64,000 nt of DNA. Origin: Pegea sp. RAD2-039 (taxonomy: Eukaryota; Chordata; Thaliacea; Salpida; Salpidae). Below are positions 1 to 12,753 of this stretch, piece after piece (position 1 is the stretch's first letter; each line of letters starts with the position of its first letter). The notes below the pieces were generated by a model, which was given only the letters and a program-made list of their open reading frames with translations, was not told where the DNA came from and searched no databases. The stretch lies in contig JAQGEQ010000339.1 of assembly GCA_034620365.1 (NCBI GenBank), positions 248,001-312,000 on the forward strand, read 5' to 3'. Made by a program: the position numbers and the translations under genes.

Positions 1-3000
1 AAGCAGAATTTTTTGAATAATCTTCTTATGTTACTGAACAAGCTTAAATTATACAATTTTTTCTGAGTGTGTAGGGTCTATCAAAACCTATAGTTAGTAG
101 TTGAGAAAATTAATTTAGTGTAAAATTAAAAGCGTTTGGGAATTTTTCTGATGTTTAAACTTCATTAACCTTATCTTTTATTCGTGTCATTCAAGTCAAC
201 AAATCAGAAGAAGTGACCAACCAAATGATAGTTTACATTTGTTTTCTAATATTATACCACGATTGAGCTTTTGAAATTAGACAAGTTTCATTATTTCTCA
301 AGACTAAACACACTGGAGACATTTTTCTACAATTTTATTGTTTAGTTTTGATTTTAATCAGTCAATTATATTAAACCTACAATAAGTTGTTCAAACTTTT
401 TTAGTGAAGACCATCTGACTTAGAACAAATCATCTTTCGACTATGTTGATGTAATTCATGTTCTAACTAAAGTTACCAAAAAATGTTGATCTAGTTTGAT
501 TGCTAACAAGAAAAAATTCTTTGAATCAAGTGTTTTTAATAAACTTTGTTTGATCGATATGAAAAAGTAAAAATTCTTTAATTTAGTTAAAGTTAAGAAC
601 TGTATTTTGATGAGAAATGTATTGGCAGTGAAAGAACGTTTTATATAACTTGTGATCGTTTACTTTTTACAAAGAAGGTTGAATAATCTGCTAAGTGATC
701 GATTACTAAATATATTTGTAGGTTTATCTTCGTAGCTTTTACTTGAAATAAACAAAAGTGTAGAAAAGAATAAACTTTTATTTTCCACAACAAAAGATTT
801 GATCGTGATTTAGTGCTGAATTTAACGAACAATTTCTTTCCTTTCTTATTTGCTTACAAATAAATCCATAAAATATTTGTGTGGAGAGTTTTCAATTGAA
901 ATAAGAAGTTAAGTTTTCATTCAAAGTTTTGGAGTTTCAATACTTCTAGAAAGGAATAATCACGACGATTCTAAAAGTAGCTCTACAAAATAAATGTATT
1001 ACAAAAGCAGTTTGTTGTCTGTTTTTGTACATATGAAGTAAAAAGCAAAAATAGCGTCTCGTCGACGAATCGAGACAAATCGATACCGATGAATCTGACT
1101 TTGTCATAAATTCTTTTTACAAAAGCAACTTTAAGAGTTAATATCAAATTCTTAGAATAGTATTTAATAGCTTGGTTCCGTTTTTAAGAAAATACTTTAG
1201 TTTTCATAAATAAAATCTAGAAGATAATGTTCTTGAAAGATACTTTCAAATAATACTAACATTTTAAAAGTTTTTATAAAACAAATACTTGTAATTAAAA
1301 TTGATAAATTTTATACAGTGATGCTGCTTTAGCTCGAAAAAAATCATAAAATAAAAGTTTTTTCTTATATTTGAACAAAATTATATTCTTTTTATCATCT
1401 AAGTTTAGTTTACCTAAAATCAAAAGAAAATTTGAAGTAATCAGCAAAACCAAACTTTTGTTAATATATGAGGAAACATTTTTAGCCTTTTGAAGTGAGT
1501 ATCTATAAATAAAATTCTTTTTTAGCCTTACAAAAAGTGCTCCAATACTTGAATTTATTTTTTTAACGTAGGCAAAAAAATTATAACTTTTTTTATTATT
1601 GTTTTTTTATTTTAGTGAAACTATGTAAGGTTAATAATTTAAGTTAGAAAACAAAATGGTGAAAAACATAAAGTTGTTTGTTAAAGTTAAATCATTCTGC
1701 TGCTTATTTGTAACATAAAATTATTCAAAATAAAGATAATAAATATAAGAACAAATTATAACTCTGTAAATTTCTTATAAAATATTTAACTTTTTGGATA
1801 GTTTTTACAAAAAAGTTAAAAACTTTTGCTTTATATTACATATCAGAAATATTTGATTATTAGATTATAGTATGTTTTATGTAGAATCGATTTTTTTACA
1901 ACTTAAATAGCTTGAAATTGCTACACTCACATTTACTGTTTATCAAATTAAAGGAAGTTTTTGAAAACGGCTTTTAGAAAAAGTTTTTTCAGAGTTTACT
2001 GAAATGATAACACAGCAAGCAACTAAATAAACATCCTTTACATTTATGTATTCGCAAAAGATTAAATATCTTACTAATCTCTATTATTAGCTGTAAGTTG
2101 TCATTTTATTCATTTTTTTTAATATTCTTTCAGAAAATTACAGCATATTGCTTTTATTTGACCTTTCTTTTAAAGTTACAACAATTATAAAAGTATCTGT
2201 CTTAAGTATTATTTATCTGGTTAAATTTTTATACAACATAAACACACAATGATTTAATTACAAACTTTTTTATTTGATTAAAACGCCAGAGATAAAAAAT
2301 TAATCCAGTTTTAAATTGTAAAATAATATATAAGTTATAAATTCTTGCAAATAATCCGACTAAACAAACATTTTGTAATGTTCATAAAAGTTAAAATTTA
2401 GTTATAATTACAGTATTCTATGAAAGCTAATTAATTATGATAATTAGTTTCTACTTAGCAAAGAAAGATCTTAATGATGAACTTCAAACTTTGTTTGAGT
2501 TATCTTCAGTTTAGCAAAAACTGAAGCTAATTAAAATAAGTTATGAAGTAAAACAATTTAACCTTCTCACGATGCTTGAAAAATCAAAAAAGTAATTAAT
2601 ATGCAACTAGCAAATAATTGAGCCAAGTAAATAAATCTGACAGAAATTTAGTTGTTTACTAAAATGTTGTTGTAAAATGTAGAAAAAGACCAGGCAAGTT
2701 GTCACTTAAGTAAACCTAAACTATGTTTATTAACAACGTTAATGAAAATTTAATCGTTTATCTCATGAAAGTAAATTTATTGTGCAAATGACAATCGTTT
2801 AAAAGTGGAAGTATTATTTTAATATTTATTTTCCCAAAAGTTAAAAAATGGGATTATTATCATTTCTCTTCAGTTGTTCACCAACTTCGTACGTAGAAGC
2901 AAAAGCTTAGAAGTAAGATGACGTCACAGTAAATGATGACGTATGTAAGGGCACAATATGGTCAAAAGACCTTGTCTGTCTTGCTAGGAAAATGGGAATA

Positions 3001-3310
3001 ACTTTTGGGGTATTTGTATAATGTGGTTATCATTTAATGCTTTAAGTTAGGCTGAAGATAAAAGTGGAAATAAACGATAAAATCAACACCTGCACCTCAA
3101 AAAAATAAATTGAGTTATAAGATTGCAACAGAAATAGGTTCTGACGTAATTCGTCATCGTCAATACACATAGCATCAAATATACAAACGTTATTTAGTTT
3201 TAAAGAAAACAATTCATTTTTAAAAAGTTTTCCAAAGTAAACTTGTTGAATAATTGCTCCTAAAAACTTTTAAGGGCTCGTCTAATGTTATTAACAGTAA
3301 GCTAGAACAC
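1..3310. other. AT-rich spacer downstream of FoxQ1
   Basis: No coding region is supported here. The short reading frame at 641-832 has no recognisable domain and AT-driven composition. The only structured part is 2919-3149, which holds several CRE-like sites (listed separately). The 3' UTR of the minus-strand forkhead gene should extend into the right edge of this stretch. Confidence 0.6.
2919..3149. promoter_or_regulatory. Cluster of CRE/ATF-like sites
   Basis: A perfect palindromic TGACGTCA lies at 2919-2926, followed by TGACGTAT at 2937-2944 and TGACGTAA at 3142-3149. In such AT-rich DNA three CRE-like octamers within 231 bp stand out. The cluster lies about 160-390 bp beyond the FoxQ1 stop codon, so it could be a downstream enhancer of FoxQ1 or a promoter for something to the left. 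Function is inferred from motif identity only. Confidence 0.35.
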
Positions 3311-6300
3311 CTAGAAGGCGCGGGAAGCCTCTAAGCTTCTATTGATGTTAGTGACACCTGAATTTCCAGAGTTTAAATACGAAAGATAATTTCGTTGTTG
3401 TAACACAGCTAATTGGTGCTGCTGTTGGGCTGCAGCTGCTATAAAAGCTGCCTGTGCCTGAAGAAGCTGTTGATGATAATTGATTGGGTCGATATAATGG
3501 GGAGAAGGTAAAATTTGAGCTGGCATTGCACCATAAATAGGATATGGGCGAAGACGCCATGAGGGTTGAGCATTTATATGAGAAGGTTCTGGTTCTTTTC
3601 TATTTAAAATACTATCGATTGAAAAGGGTACAGGTGATGGGGCGGAGCCTTCTCCATCGCTCCCTGATTGAGGATCTTCACTTCTAGGTGATCTTTGAGA
3701 TGAAGTAATAGAGGAAGGGTTCATGACAACATTATGAGTATAGCTGACAACTTTACGGGCAAGACGTTTTCTTCGTCTACGGAACACTCCATCAGCAAAT
3801 GTGTACTCGCTGTTTGGGTTGATAGTCCAATAATTATCTTTTCCCCAAGGTCTGGAAGGATCACGTAAGATTTTCTGGAAGCATTCGTTCAATGAGAGGT
3901 TGTGACGAACTGAATTCCGCCAGCCTGTGTATGGGCCGCGAAAAAATGGGAATTTCTTCATTAAGTACTCATTAATCTCAGCAAGTGTGAGTTTTCCTGC
4001 AAAAAAATATGATCTTATCAAACAAAGCTTTTCTGATTTTAATCTTTTAACAACTTTTTCAAACTTTTTTCGATTTTTGAATAAGATATGAAAAAATGTC
4101 AAAATTTTGAAAAGATTTTCACAATCCAAATAAATTGGTTTGATAATATTTTTAAAAATGTAGGATATATAAAAACATCTTGATAATACATTAGCAAAAT
4201 CAAAACACTTTTCAAGTAAAAAAGATCGGCGATAAATAAATAATGAAGAATTAAAGACTAAGGTCATGATGAAGATGAATTCTTGAGATTTCAGGGTGTG
4301 TTTCATGTTAAAGAATGCTAAAATAAATGATATTACAGATAAATAGAAATGTGTTGGTGCTTTTAAACATAAAATCAAGTTTACGAGTCATTGAGATGTA
4401 TTTGTTCTTATCAACTTAATAACGCTTATAGAGCATGACTTTAATCATGTTAGTAAAAATGATTGAGAGACTAAGGTGGGTCAAATTGTTTGAAGACTAC
4501 ATAGCAAAAATCATACTTTACTCTTAAAGATCCAAACAAAGATTTATTTTGGTTTTACTTGTGTAATATTTAAAAGCTTTTTAACATTGAAGTAAAAATA
4601 GTTTATCTAAATTTAAAGATGAATAATCAAAAATATTTTGAAGAAATCTCAAATCTAAAGACTTTTTCCGATATTTTTTTCTACAACTTAAGAAACTACC
4701 AAAGCTGTCGAATCAAGATCTGGTATATCAGTTAATAATAAGTTAAATCGATCATTTTTTCTTGACTTTTAGAAAACATAAAAGTCTTTAAGTGCTTCCA
4801 ACGGTAATTCGGATTTATTTAAAAAATTTTAAAGTCTTTCAATAACTTTGATGATGACACTCTTTAAGATATTCTAACAAATTATTCAAACTTGGAGTTC
4901 TACGTAACTTAAGTCTGACTTAACCAGTTTTTTTATCATATTTTTATTCTATTTCATTCTATCCGCTGAAACTTTTAAAGATTTTAATGATATAATTGAA
5001 ATGAAAATATGTGACTTTCAAAACAACAGTGTTAGTGAAAAGCTTGTAGTTGAACCTTTTGTATATTTTATGAAAATCCAGCATACCGATGAATCAAAAA
5101 TAGTGATAAACAGGAAAATAGTTTATATACAAACACACCAAAAGTCTCATATTTAAAATCTAACTTTTAGATAGCTAGGAAAATATTCATATGATTATAC
5201 CAACAGTATTATGAAACAACAAAATGACTCATTTTTCAGGAAGTGATAAAAGAAATCCATTTTCAGCAACCAAATCGTGTTTATATTGTTGTTATTACAA
5301 CCGATGACAAGTTTGGATAATTAAGCAGACAGACCAACAGTAAGTTTGGTGACGCTAGACAAACAATATTTACTAAAGGACCTACCAAATTGTGTTATTT
5401 CAACTGCAGCCTATATCTATCTGAGCATAGCAAAAGAGAAACGACGCAAATTGCTTACCTTGGCTTTTCAATGATAGAAACAAGAAAACTGGCTTACAGA
5501 ATGAACTAAATAAACAGTTTAGATTCGAGTGTATACCCTAAAAGGTGACGAAGAAGAAATAAAAACAATCTTCTATCGCTAAAGATTTTTGTCTTTTTAC
5601 GTTCACAACAGAACTTGCTTTAACTTAATCCTTTTGCCCTTTAAGTTGTAGTACAGCTTTCAAGCTAAGGGTCACAATAGTGTGATACCACTTGAGAAGA
5701 AAGACTTTTCTCTTTAATGTGAAGTTTCCTGTTCAAAATCTTACATTAAATGAATGAATATACTTTTGTTGCAAATGACTTAATAATAACAAATTTGTTT
5801 TTCGTTATTTTTGGTTTCATTTAGAAAAGTCTTTATCATATCCTTGCTTAAAACTTTAAACAGTTGAAAAAAATAAACTTTTTGGTGTACAATTTTTTTT
5901 TTTTCATAAACCGATTTGTGTATAATGTTATTTTTATATTGCTCTTATCTGTAAACGAATAACTGATTTTAACTGATCATTATCTGCTTCAGAATAAAAG
6001 GTAAAAATTGTATGTAAACCTTTTTAATAAATCAGATTATGCAAGACTTTAAAGAACTAATTTTTTGGGGGGATAAACCTTTTGAAATAAATTTTGAGTT
6101 GAATTATGAAATAGTAATCGAAATACAAACATTTTAAATTAAAAGTAAATTAACAACTGAACTATTTTCATGTTAGTTAAGTATTATACATGAATATAAT
6201 ACTTATCAAATAAGCCAAACTGTTTTTACATCTAACTAATTTAAATCAATCTAATAAAAGTTAACTAGTCAACTAAATATTATACAAAAATATTAAATTA

Positions 6301-9300
6301 TTTCTTTTTATGTATTTACTTTTTGTACTTACACATCTTTAGAATCAACAATTTGACTTTTGAGTTATTTTCAAAATTATTTGTTTTGAAATATTGCTTC
6401 GTACATTTAACGTAAGAATATTTACTCTACATAATAAAGATTTTCTAAGACATACAAACGATATTACAAGATCTCGTTACACTTATAAACATACCAATGA
6501 AAATTTAAATGTTTACTCAGCTGAGTTACATGAACCTAATCAAAAGTGATTGCTTGAACGATGTTAAATACAAAATAAGATAGCGTAACATCTATACTGT
6601 CTTTAGTTTAAACAAATTATTACTAAAAAAATCAAAAATGTAAATCATATGAATATGTACCAAAGTAAATATTTTAATAAATTATCTCTGAATTTTATAA
6701 CAAATAATGTTACCTAGTTAGATGCTTTGTGTATATATTGAAGTCAATTAATATTCAAATATTGAACTTTAATTAATAGATAAAAAATTTGCATTTTTTA
6801 TATTTCATAACAAAAGTTTAACTTGAAAAATGTCTGGTTGCCTAATGCTTACGTTTGATTGGAATTTTGAGGAAAACACTTCAATTTCGGCACTCTAGCC
6901 GAAGAGGATTGTTTTTAAAACTTTATTAACTTCAATGTCATTAATAGGCTTGAATTTTTGAAAGCAGGAAAATATAGAAACTGTAAGAGGTAATATTAGT
7001 AATTGAAGTGTGTTATTTAATAAAAATTTTTATTTAATTGATTGTTTTTGACTAAGTTTTCTACATAGAACATAGTTTTATTTCATAAAACATCAAATCA
7101 TTTTAAAAGAATATGTTCATTTTAAGATGAAATAAATTGTGATACAACTGTTGTATATTTCTGTACATTTTGAGAGATTTAATTTTCAACTTATGTACAA
7201 AAAAATAATCTTAACTTGTGAATAATTTTCGACCAAATAAAGCATTTTATATTATATTATGTTTGGTTATAAAAGATCTGAAATATATTTTTTATAAGCG
7301 CATTACGTTAAAAATCTATCATCTTTTAGAATACCTCGTTCACTCATTCAAAAAAGATATAAAGTTAAGAATCTATTGTTTAAATAAAAACGTTTTACGT
7401 TAAGTGGTTATACTAGTAAAAACAAATTTAATTTTTCGTTACTGTCAACTTGATGAATAAATTTTTTAGGCTCTTAAAACGAAATAACTATTTTTTTCAA
7501 ATATGGAGATCTCTAATATGGTTTCAACAACATATCCAAAGTAAGAACTAGATAATTTCCTTTTTTTATTTTATACTTATTTGAACTAAATTTTTGTGTT
7601 TTACAGATACAAACTTTTTATGGGAAAAACTAATAACTTACAAAAGAAATTTTCCATTTGAAATTTGACAAATATTATAACAGATCAAGACATCATCAAA
7701 TTTAATCTGATTCAAAATAGTTTTTGCGATAAGTTAACACAACAGAAGCTAAATAAACTTATAACAATGTACAAAAAATTTCTCAATGTTTACTTAACTA
7801 TTTACTATAGTAGATTAACTACTTGCATAAACTATTAAACCGTTAACATAGTTTGTTTTTTTGTGTGTCTGCTTAGAAATTTTTCTGAAATTTATCATAA
7901 TTCAGTGACTTGTTGCTGACCTTGCTTTTAAAATATTAACTTCACTCGAGTTTTCTCAAAGAATTTTCTTGTTTACACTACTCAACAGTCAGTAAAGTAA
8001 TAATCTGAAACCAAACATAATTCTTCTTTTACTTCTTATACAATGAAGTATATTCAGGTAAAAAGATCAAATCTCAGTTGAAGTCTTTGGGTTGCAAACA
8101 ATGCCAAGCAATATTTATCGTTGGTCTATTCAAAAAAGTAGAAAACGTTCATTTTTAAGCGTCATTTGGATCAAGAAATGCGATGCTGAATCAACAAATC
8201 TGGACATATGAAAGCATTAATAAAGCATTAGTGAGAACATTATTTGTAAACTAAGCTACAAGATTTTTAAACTTTCCGCCGATCAGATTGTTTGAAATTG
8301 TTACACGTTATAATGACGTCAAATATTGACAGATACGAAACACTTTTTGAAAGTCTTGTAAAGGCATCACAAGAAAAACTATTGTATAAAAGACACAATT
8401 ATGTTCAGACTGACACAATAGAACATCGGCCACTCAACATGTTAAGCTAAAGTATCTAAACATTTACAAGGTAAAAATGTGGTTTCAAAGTACAGGAAGC
8501 CATCAAAGAAATACTTTCTAAAAACAAATATTTTGAGATTTTTAACTTTGTTTAAAGACCGTATATACATCCTATATTTTGATGTTTAAAATTAGTTATT
8601 GAATAAAGGACTGAAGAAAGATTTATCCTTGTTTAAATATTTTATGATAAAATACAATAAAATGAATTTGGTCCATCTAAGCTGCAAACACCTTCCTTTC
8701 TTCAATCTTATGTTTCAACAAACAAGTATGATGCCTTCTAGAAGAGTTTGACAAATAACTTAAATCTTATTTAAATTTCTGCTTTGTGTTTGACTTTTCA
8801 AACCGAAATAGTTCCGGCTAGTAATTGTCTGTTTTATATGTTTAATAGTTGCTTTTCTGCAAACCAAATATACCAAAACTAGAAAGTTACACTTGCAGTA
8901 CTTTTTATCCGATAACTGTTTAGGTTTATTTATTGTTTGGGCGTTTTAGTCTATATTATGAATGTTTGATATTAGACATATAACAATTTAGTATTTCTAG
9001 TAAATTTACACAAATTTATTTCTATTTGGACTTATATTTTCATATTAAGAGTGTATAAACCAAAGCTAGAATGAATTATATCCTTTATTATTACTACAGA
9101 GATTCTTATTTCTTTCAAGAAGTTTCATTTATATCATAAAAAATAAAAACAAATTACTTTCAAGTTCTTAAAAGGATATTTAATTTATATTATCTATTTG
9201 CTTGAAAAGTTAAATTATCAGGAAACTTATAGAATAATACAAAACTTGTATATACCTGTTTGTGAGTCTCTTATAGCCATTGCAATAAGAGCAATGTAAG

Positions 9301-12300
9301 AAAATGGAGGTTTAGGTCTTCTTTGGTAGGACTTCCCTCCTGAATTTGAAGATTTTTCTACTTCATCTATCTTCTTCTATGAATCAAATAAAAATTCATT
9401 AATGTTAAAAATAATACAAATGGTATTTTGAATAAACTTAAATCTAGTTATGATATTTATAACTTAGTTTACGTCACTAACAAGCATTATTCATGCAAAG
9501 TGAACTAAACAGTAGAACAAACAATCTTAGATTTACCCCTCTACAGTTTAGTTAACCACAAAGTTACTGTTTGAACATGTTTATATTCCATTTAAGTTTC
9601 TATTCAACTCAAAAAGATCAATATCATAGAGCATTTGTTCTTTTCAGTAAAACTTAAATGATAATCATTCAGTAACAAAGAAATTTTTTATCCAAACAAC
9701 CATCAAACGAGTAAATCGCTTTTTAGTTGATTTCTATTGTTGCTAAGATGTTAATAAATGAACTTATTGCCCTACCTCTTTTAGTAGGATGTAAAGCCCA
9801 AAAGACACTAAGTTCTTTGTTGAGCGGCGATTAAACTTAATTTAATGCTGTTGCAATGAAGATATTTTTCCACAACAATTATGGGTGTAATATTTGATCA
9901 TTTATAGCAAAAGTTGAAAACTTAGATTTGGTTTGAAACCACTAAATTAGCTTTCTTATAATCTTAGAAAATATCAGTTTTCGACAGCTGTTATTAAAGT
10001 AATTTCAAACAGTTTAAAAGTTAACTGAAGCATATTAATCCAATTTTAAGAATTTAAACATTTAATGGGCAAGTATCAATTGCTTTGTATTACCTTAAGT
10101 AATCAGCAAAACTAACAAGTCTCAACCATGCCAAATGGTTTGAAGTTATAATTTTCTTGATATTTTTTACGTTTAAACAGCTTTATTTACTAACCAGATT
10201 TTTCATGTCATTTGCGGTACTTTCAACTCAGTAAACAAACCATTGAACGAACAATTTTGCTTTCTCTAACACCTCAACATTTATTTGAGTTTCTACTTTT
10301 TCATAACCTTAATTACATGATAAAGGTCACTTTATCTCAACTATAAATTTTTTTAGTTGATGCTTTTTGACATAAGAATTGAAAAGTATGTTGTGGCTAA
10401 ATAACAACCAAAGATGTTTTGAAAGGAGAAAACTTCCTTAGAACCCTTCCAAGTATTTTTATAAGAGCCTTACACAAAAGAGTTGTTTTGCTAGTCTCCT
10501 TTACTCAGTCTTCGTTTGTAAAAGTCTTTCGAAAATTAACTTGAATTACTTTTGTTTCGTATAAAATAAAAAAATTGAAATTATTTTTATATGGATGAAA
10601 TAATAGAAACATGTTAAATAATTACAGACAACGCCTGGGATTTGCGATATGATTAATTTGAAAATCCTTTATTATCTTTTGTCAGCTTGTTATTATTTAC
10701 TTGTCAAAAGTGTGTATAACAATAAAACCAATTTAAATAAACGTTATGATTTCTGCGACAAAAGAATTAAACTTTATTTTTAATCATTGTCTTCTAGTTT
10801 TATTTCAACAAATTCTTTCTAATCTAGCTTCAGATTTGATTAATAACACTATACAAGATCTATCTATTTATATAAAATGAAATTATTTTCATCTATTGGT
10901 TGTTTACTCATACTTTGAAAACAATAGAATATTTATAGCCTAGTATTCTATATTAAACAAGTATATTGATCTAATGAAACCATAAACTTAAGTTGTCTAA
11001 CTTTTCTGTTTCTTAAACTGATAATTTATTATGTAATTAAAAAATTTAAAAATAAAATCGTATAAAACATAGTAATCATTTTCCCTCGTATACTATATAC
11101 TCTTAATAAAAAGATTTATTTTGCAATTAATACAAAAGTGTATTCTGTCAATGATATTCTGACAAACATTGTATGAAAGATATTTTAAAATAAACTTCAG
11201 CTAATAGGATATAAGCGATAAGAAATGTTGGTTTAAGTTTGGACAACTATATAAAGAAATTACCCTACTGTACAGTAAAAGTAAAATTATATTGCTTCTA
11301 CAAAATCTAATCAATCCTAAACCATTAGAATTTAGAGATTGTAAAGGTTTCTTGTACTTTTTATAATAGATGTTAGTTTAAAATAACGGTTTTGGTACTG
11401 AGCACTTTTTATATAAAATTCAAATTGAAAATAAAAAGGTTTTCGAACATTTTAAATCTCGTTGAAAATATAATTCAATTTAGTTTTTTTGATGATTATA
11501 AACATATCTTTTAATAATTAAACTTTGAATTTAAAATATACAACTAAAACTAAATCTAGAATTACTGCGTATGATATAATTCTGGAATTGAAATTTAACA
11601 TTATCAAAAATTAAACCCAAAATTAAGGTTTGCACTTAATATGTAAAATTTAAATTATTTTATTCCTTCAAAGCAATCTAAAAATAAATCGTTGGTTCAA
11701 AAAGCAAAAGAAACTTGAAGACAACTTGTTGATAAAATATAGAACCAAGCTTAATGACTATTGGCTATTTCATTACCAGAGGATTTTTATGGTTTTTAAA
11801 GAGTACTTGATCGACTTTTAGTAATGAATTTAAAGTAAAGTTTCGTAATTTATAAAGTTTTTAGAAAATTGTTGCGAAATCTTTCTATGAGTCTTGTGTA
11901 TTCAGATATTTATTAAATCATTTAGAATAAGCTTCAACTACATGCTTTTTAGTTATTACAAATCCATAAACTTTAAACACATAATTGTTGAAAGTTTTTT
12001 TAGATTTTCGGCAATTATAGATAAATTTATTTTCAAAACTCGTTATCCACAAATGAAGATTTTACTGATTATGGTTAAATACAATTTTTTATCATCACAA
12101 ATTAGAACAAACTTCGTTTCTTTATAGCAATATAAAAATAGATATTAATTCTTTTAATTCAGTAAATTTAATACAAATTATTGAAAAAATCTACATTTTG
12201 GTAATAAATATATTGTAAGTTTTCATCACATTTCACAGATTGTTCAAACTACTGACAGAAATTAGAAAGTTGTACTTTAGTTGCATAATAATTATGAAAA

Positions 12301-12753
12301 ATACTTTAAAAGCATCAATGTAAAAAATCTTGTATTAAAGGAAAATATCTGAACTTAAATTAAATCAAACCTTGCATGTAAAGACCGGAAAATATTATAG
12401 TTAATTTTATAATTAAAATAAAATCTTACCTTCTCTTCGTTGCTTGTAGAAAATTCATTTTCAACAGTTTTTACATCAGTTGTTGAAACTGTATCGTTGG
12501 GTTCATCTTCATCAATGACATTAATGATTTCATCATCTTCACTTTCACCGGCGCTTCCATATCTACGAGACACTTCAGTACCGATCTCATTACGGAGTTG
12601 ACGGTTTCCGTTTGATAGCATATCACCAGTAATATAACCGTCCAATGAGAAAATGGATCGAAACACTTCGTTTTTATCACTGTTCATTTGTTCTAATCCA
12701 TGCAGAGGCGTGACATCATTAGATTTCGATGTCAGTATCGTATTAGTCGTCAT
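3311..12753 (-). CDS. FoxQ1: Forkhead transcription factor, FoxQ1 type
   Basis: Nuclear DNA-binding transcription factor. Exons: 12430-12753, 9256-9376 and 3311-3996; the joined frame gives 376 residues. The first ATG in frame is 12753; the frame runs a few codons further upstream without an ATG. Residues 1-125 are acidic and low-complexity. The forkhead domain is about residues 130-228: it opens with [20 protein letters not shown], contains the recognition helix [15 protein letters not shown], and ends in a basic FRRRRKR wing. LAEINEYL and the [12 protein letters not shown] and EYTFADGVF stretches are typical of FoxQ1 rather than FoxC, FoxF or FoxL1. An eh1-like FSIDSIL (273-279), expected to bind Groucho, follows, then an Ala/Gln-rich tail. 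Introns are 3053 bp (phase 0) and 5259 bp (phase 1); the second cuts the forkhead domain. Start and upstream UTR exons are uncertain. Confidence 0.88.
3997..9255 (-). other. FoxQ1 intron 2 (5.3 kb)
   Basis: Bounded by a donor read on the minus strand as ACAG|GTATA (GT at 9255-9254) and an acceptor TTTTTTTGCAG at 3997-4007. The split codon G|GA restores glycine in the forkhead domain. AT-rich throughout; I see no coding sequence or recognisable RNA inside. The open frame continuing from exon 3 to 4378 is read-through into this intron. Confidence 0.75.
9377..12429 (-). other. FoxQ1 intron 1 (3.1 kb)
   Basis: The donor on the minus strand is GAGAAG|GTAAGA (GT at 12429-12428) and the acceptor is TTCATAG at 9377-9383; an in-frame TAG at the acceptor shows the exon must start after it. 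Phase 0. AT-rich with no supported gene; the frame at 11894-12127 looks accidental. Confidence 0.75.

Noticed and set aside
3348..3560. Minus-strand frame inside the FoxQ1 last exon
   Set aside because: It overlaps the real FoxQ1 frame in a different phase and carries no domain.
12471..12680. Minus-strand frame within the first FoxQ1 exon
   Set aside because: Shadow of the acidic FoxQ1 N-terminus, which joins in frame to the forkhead exon.
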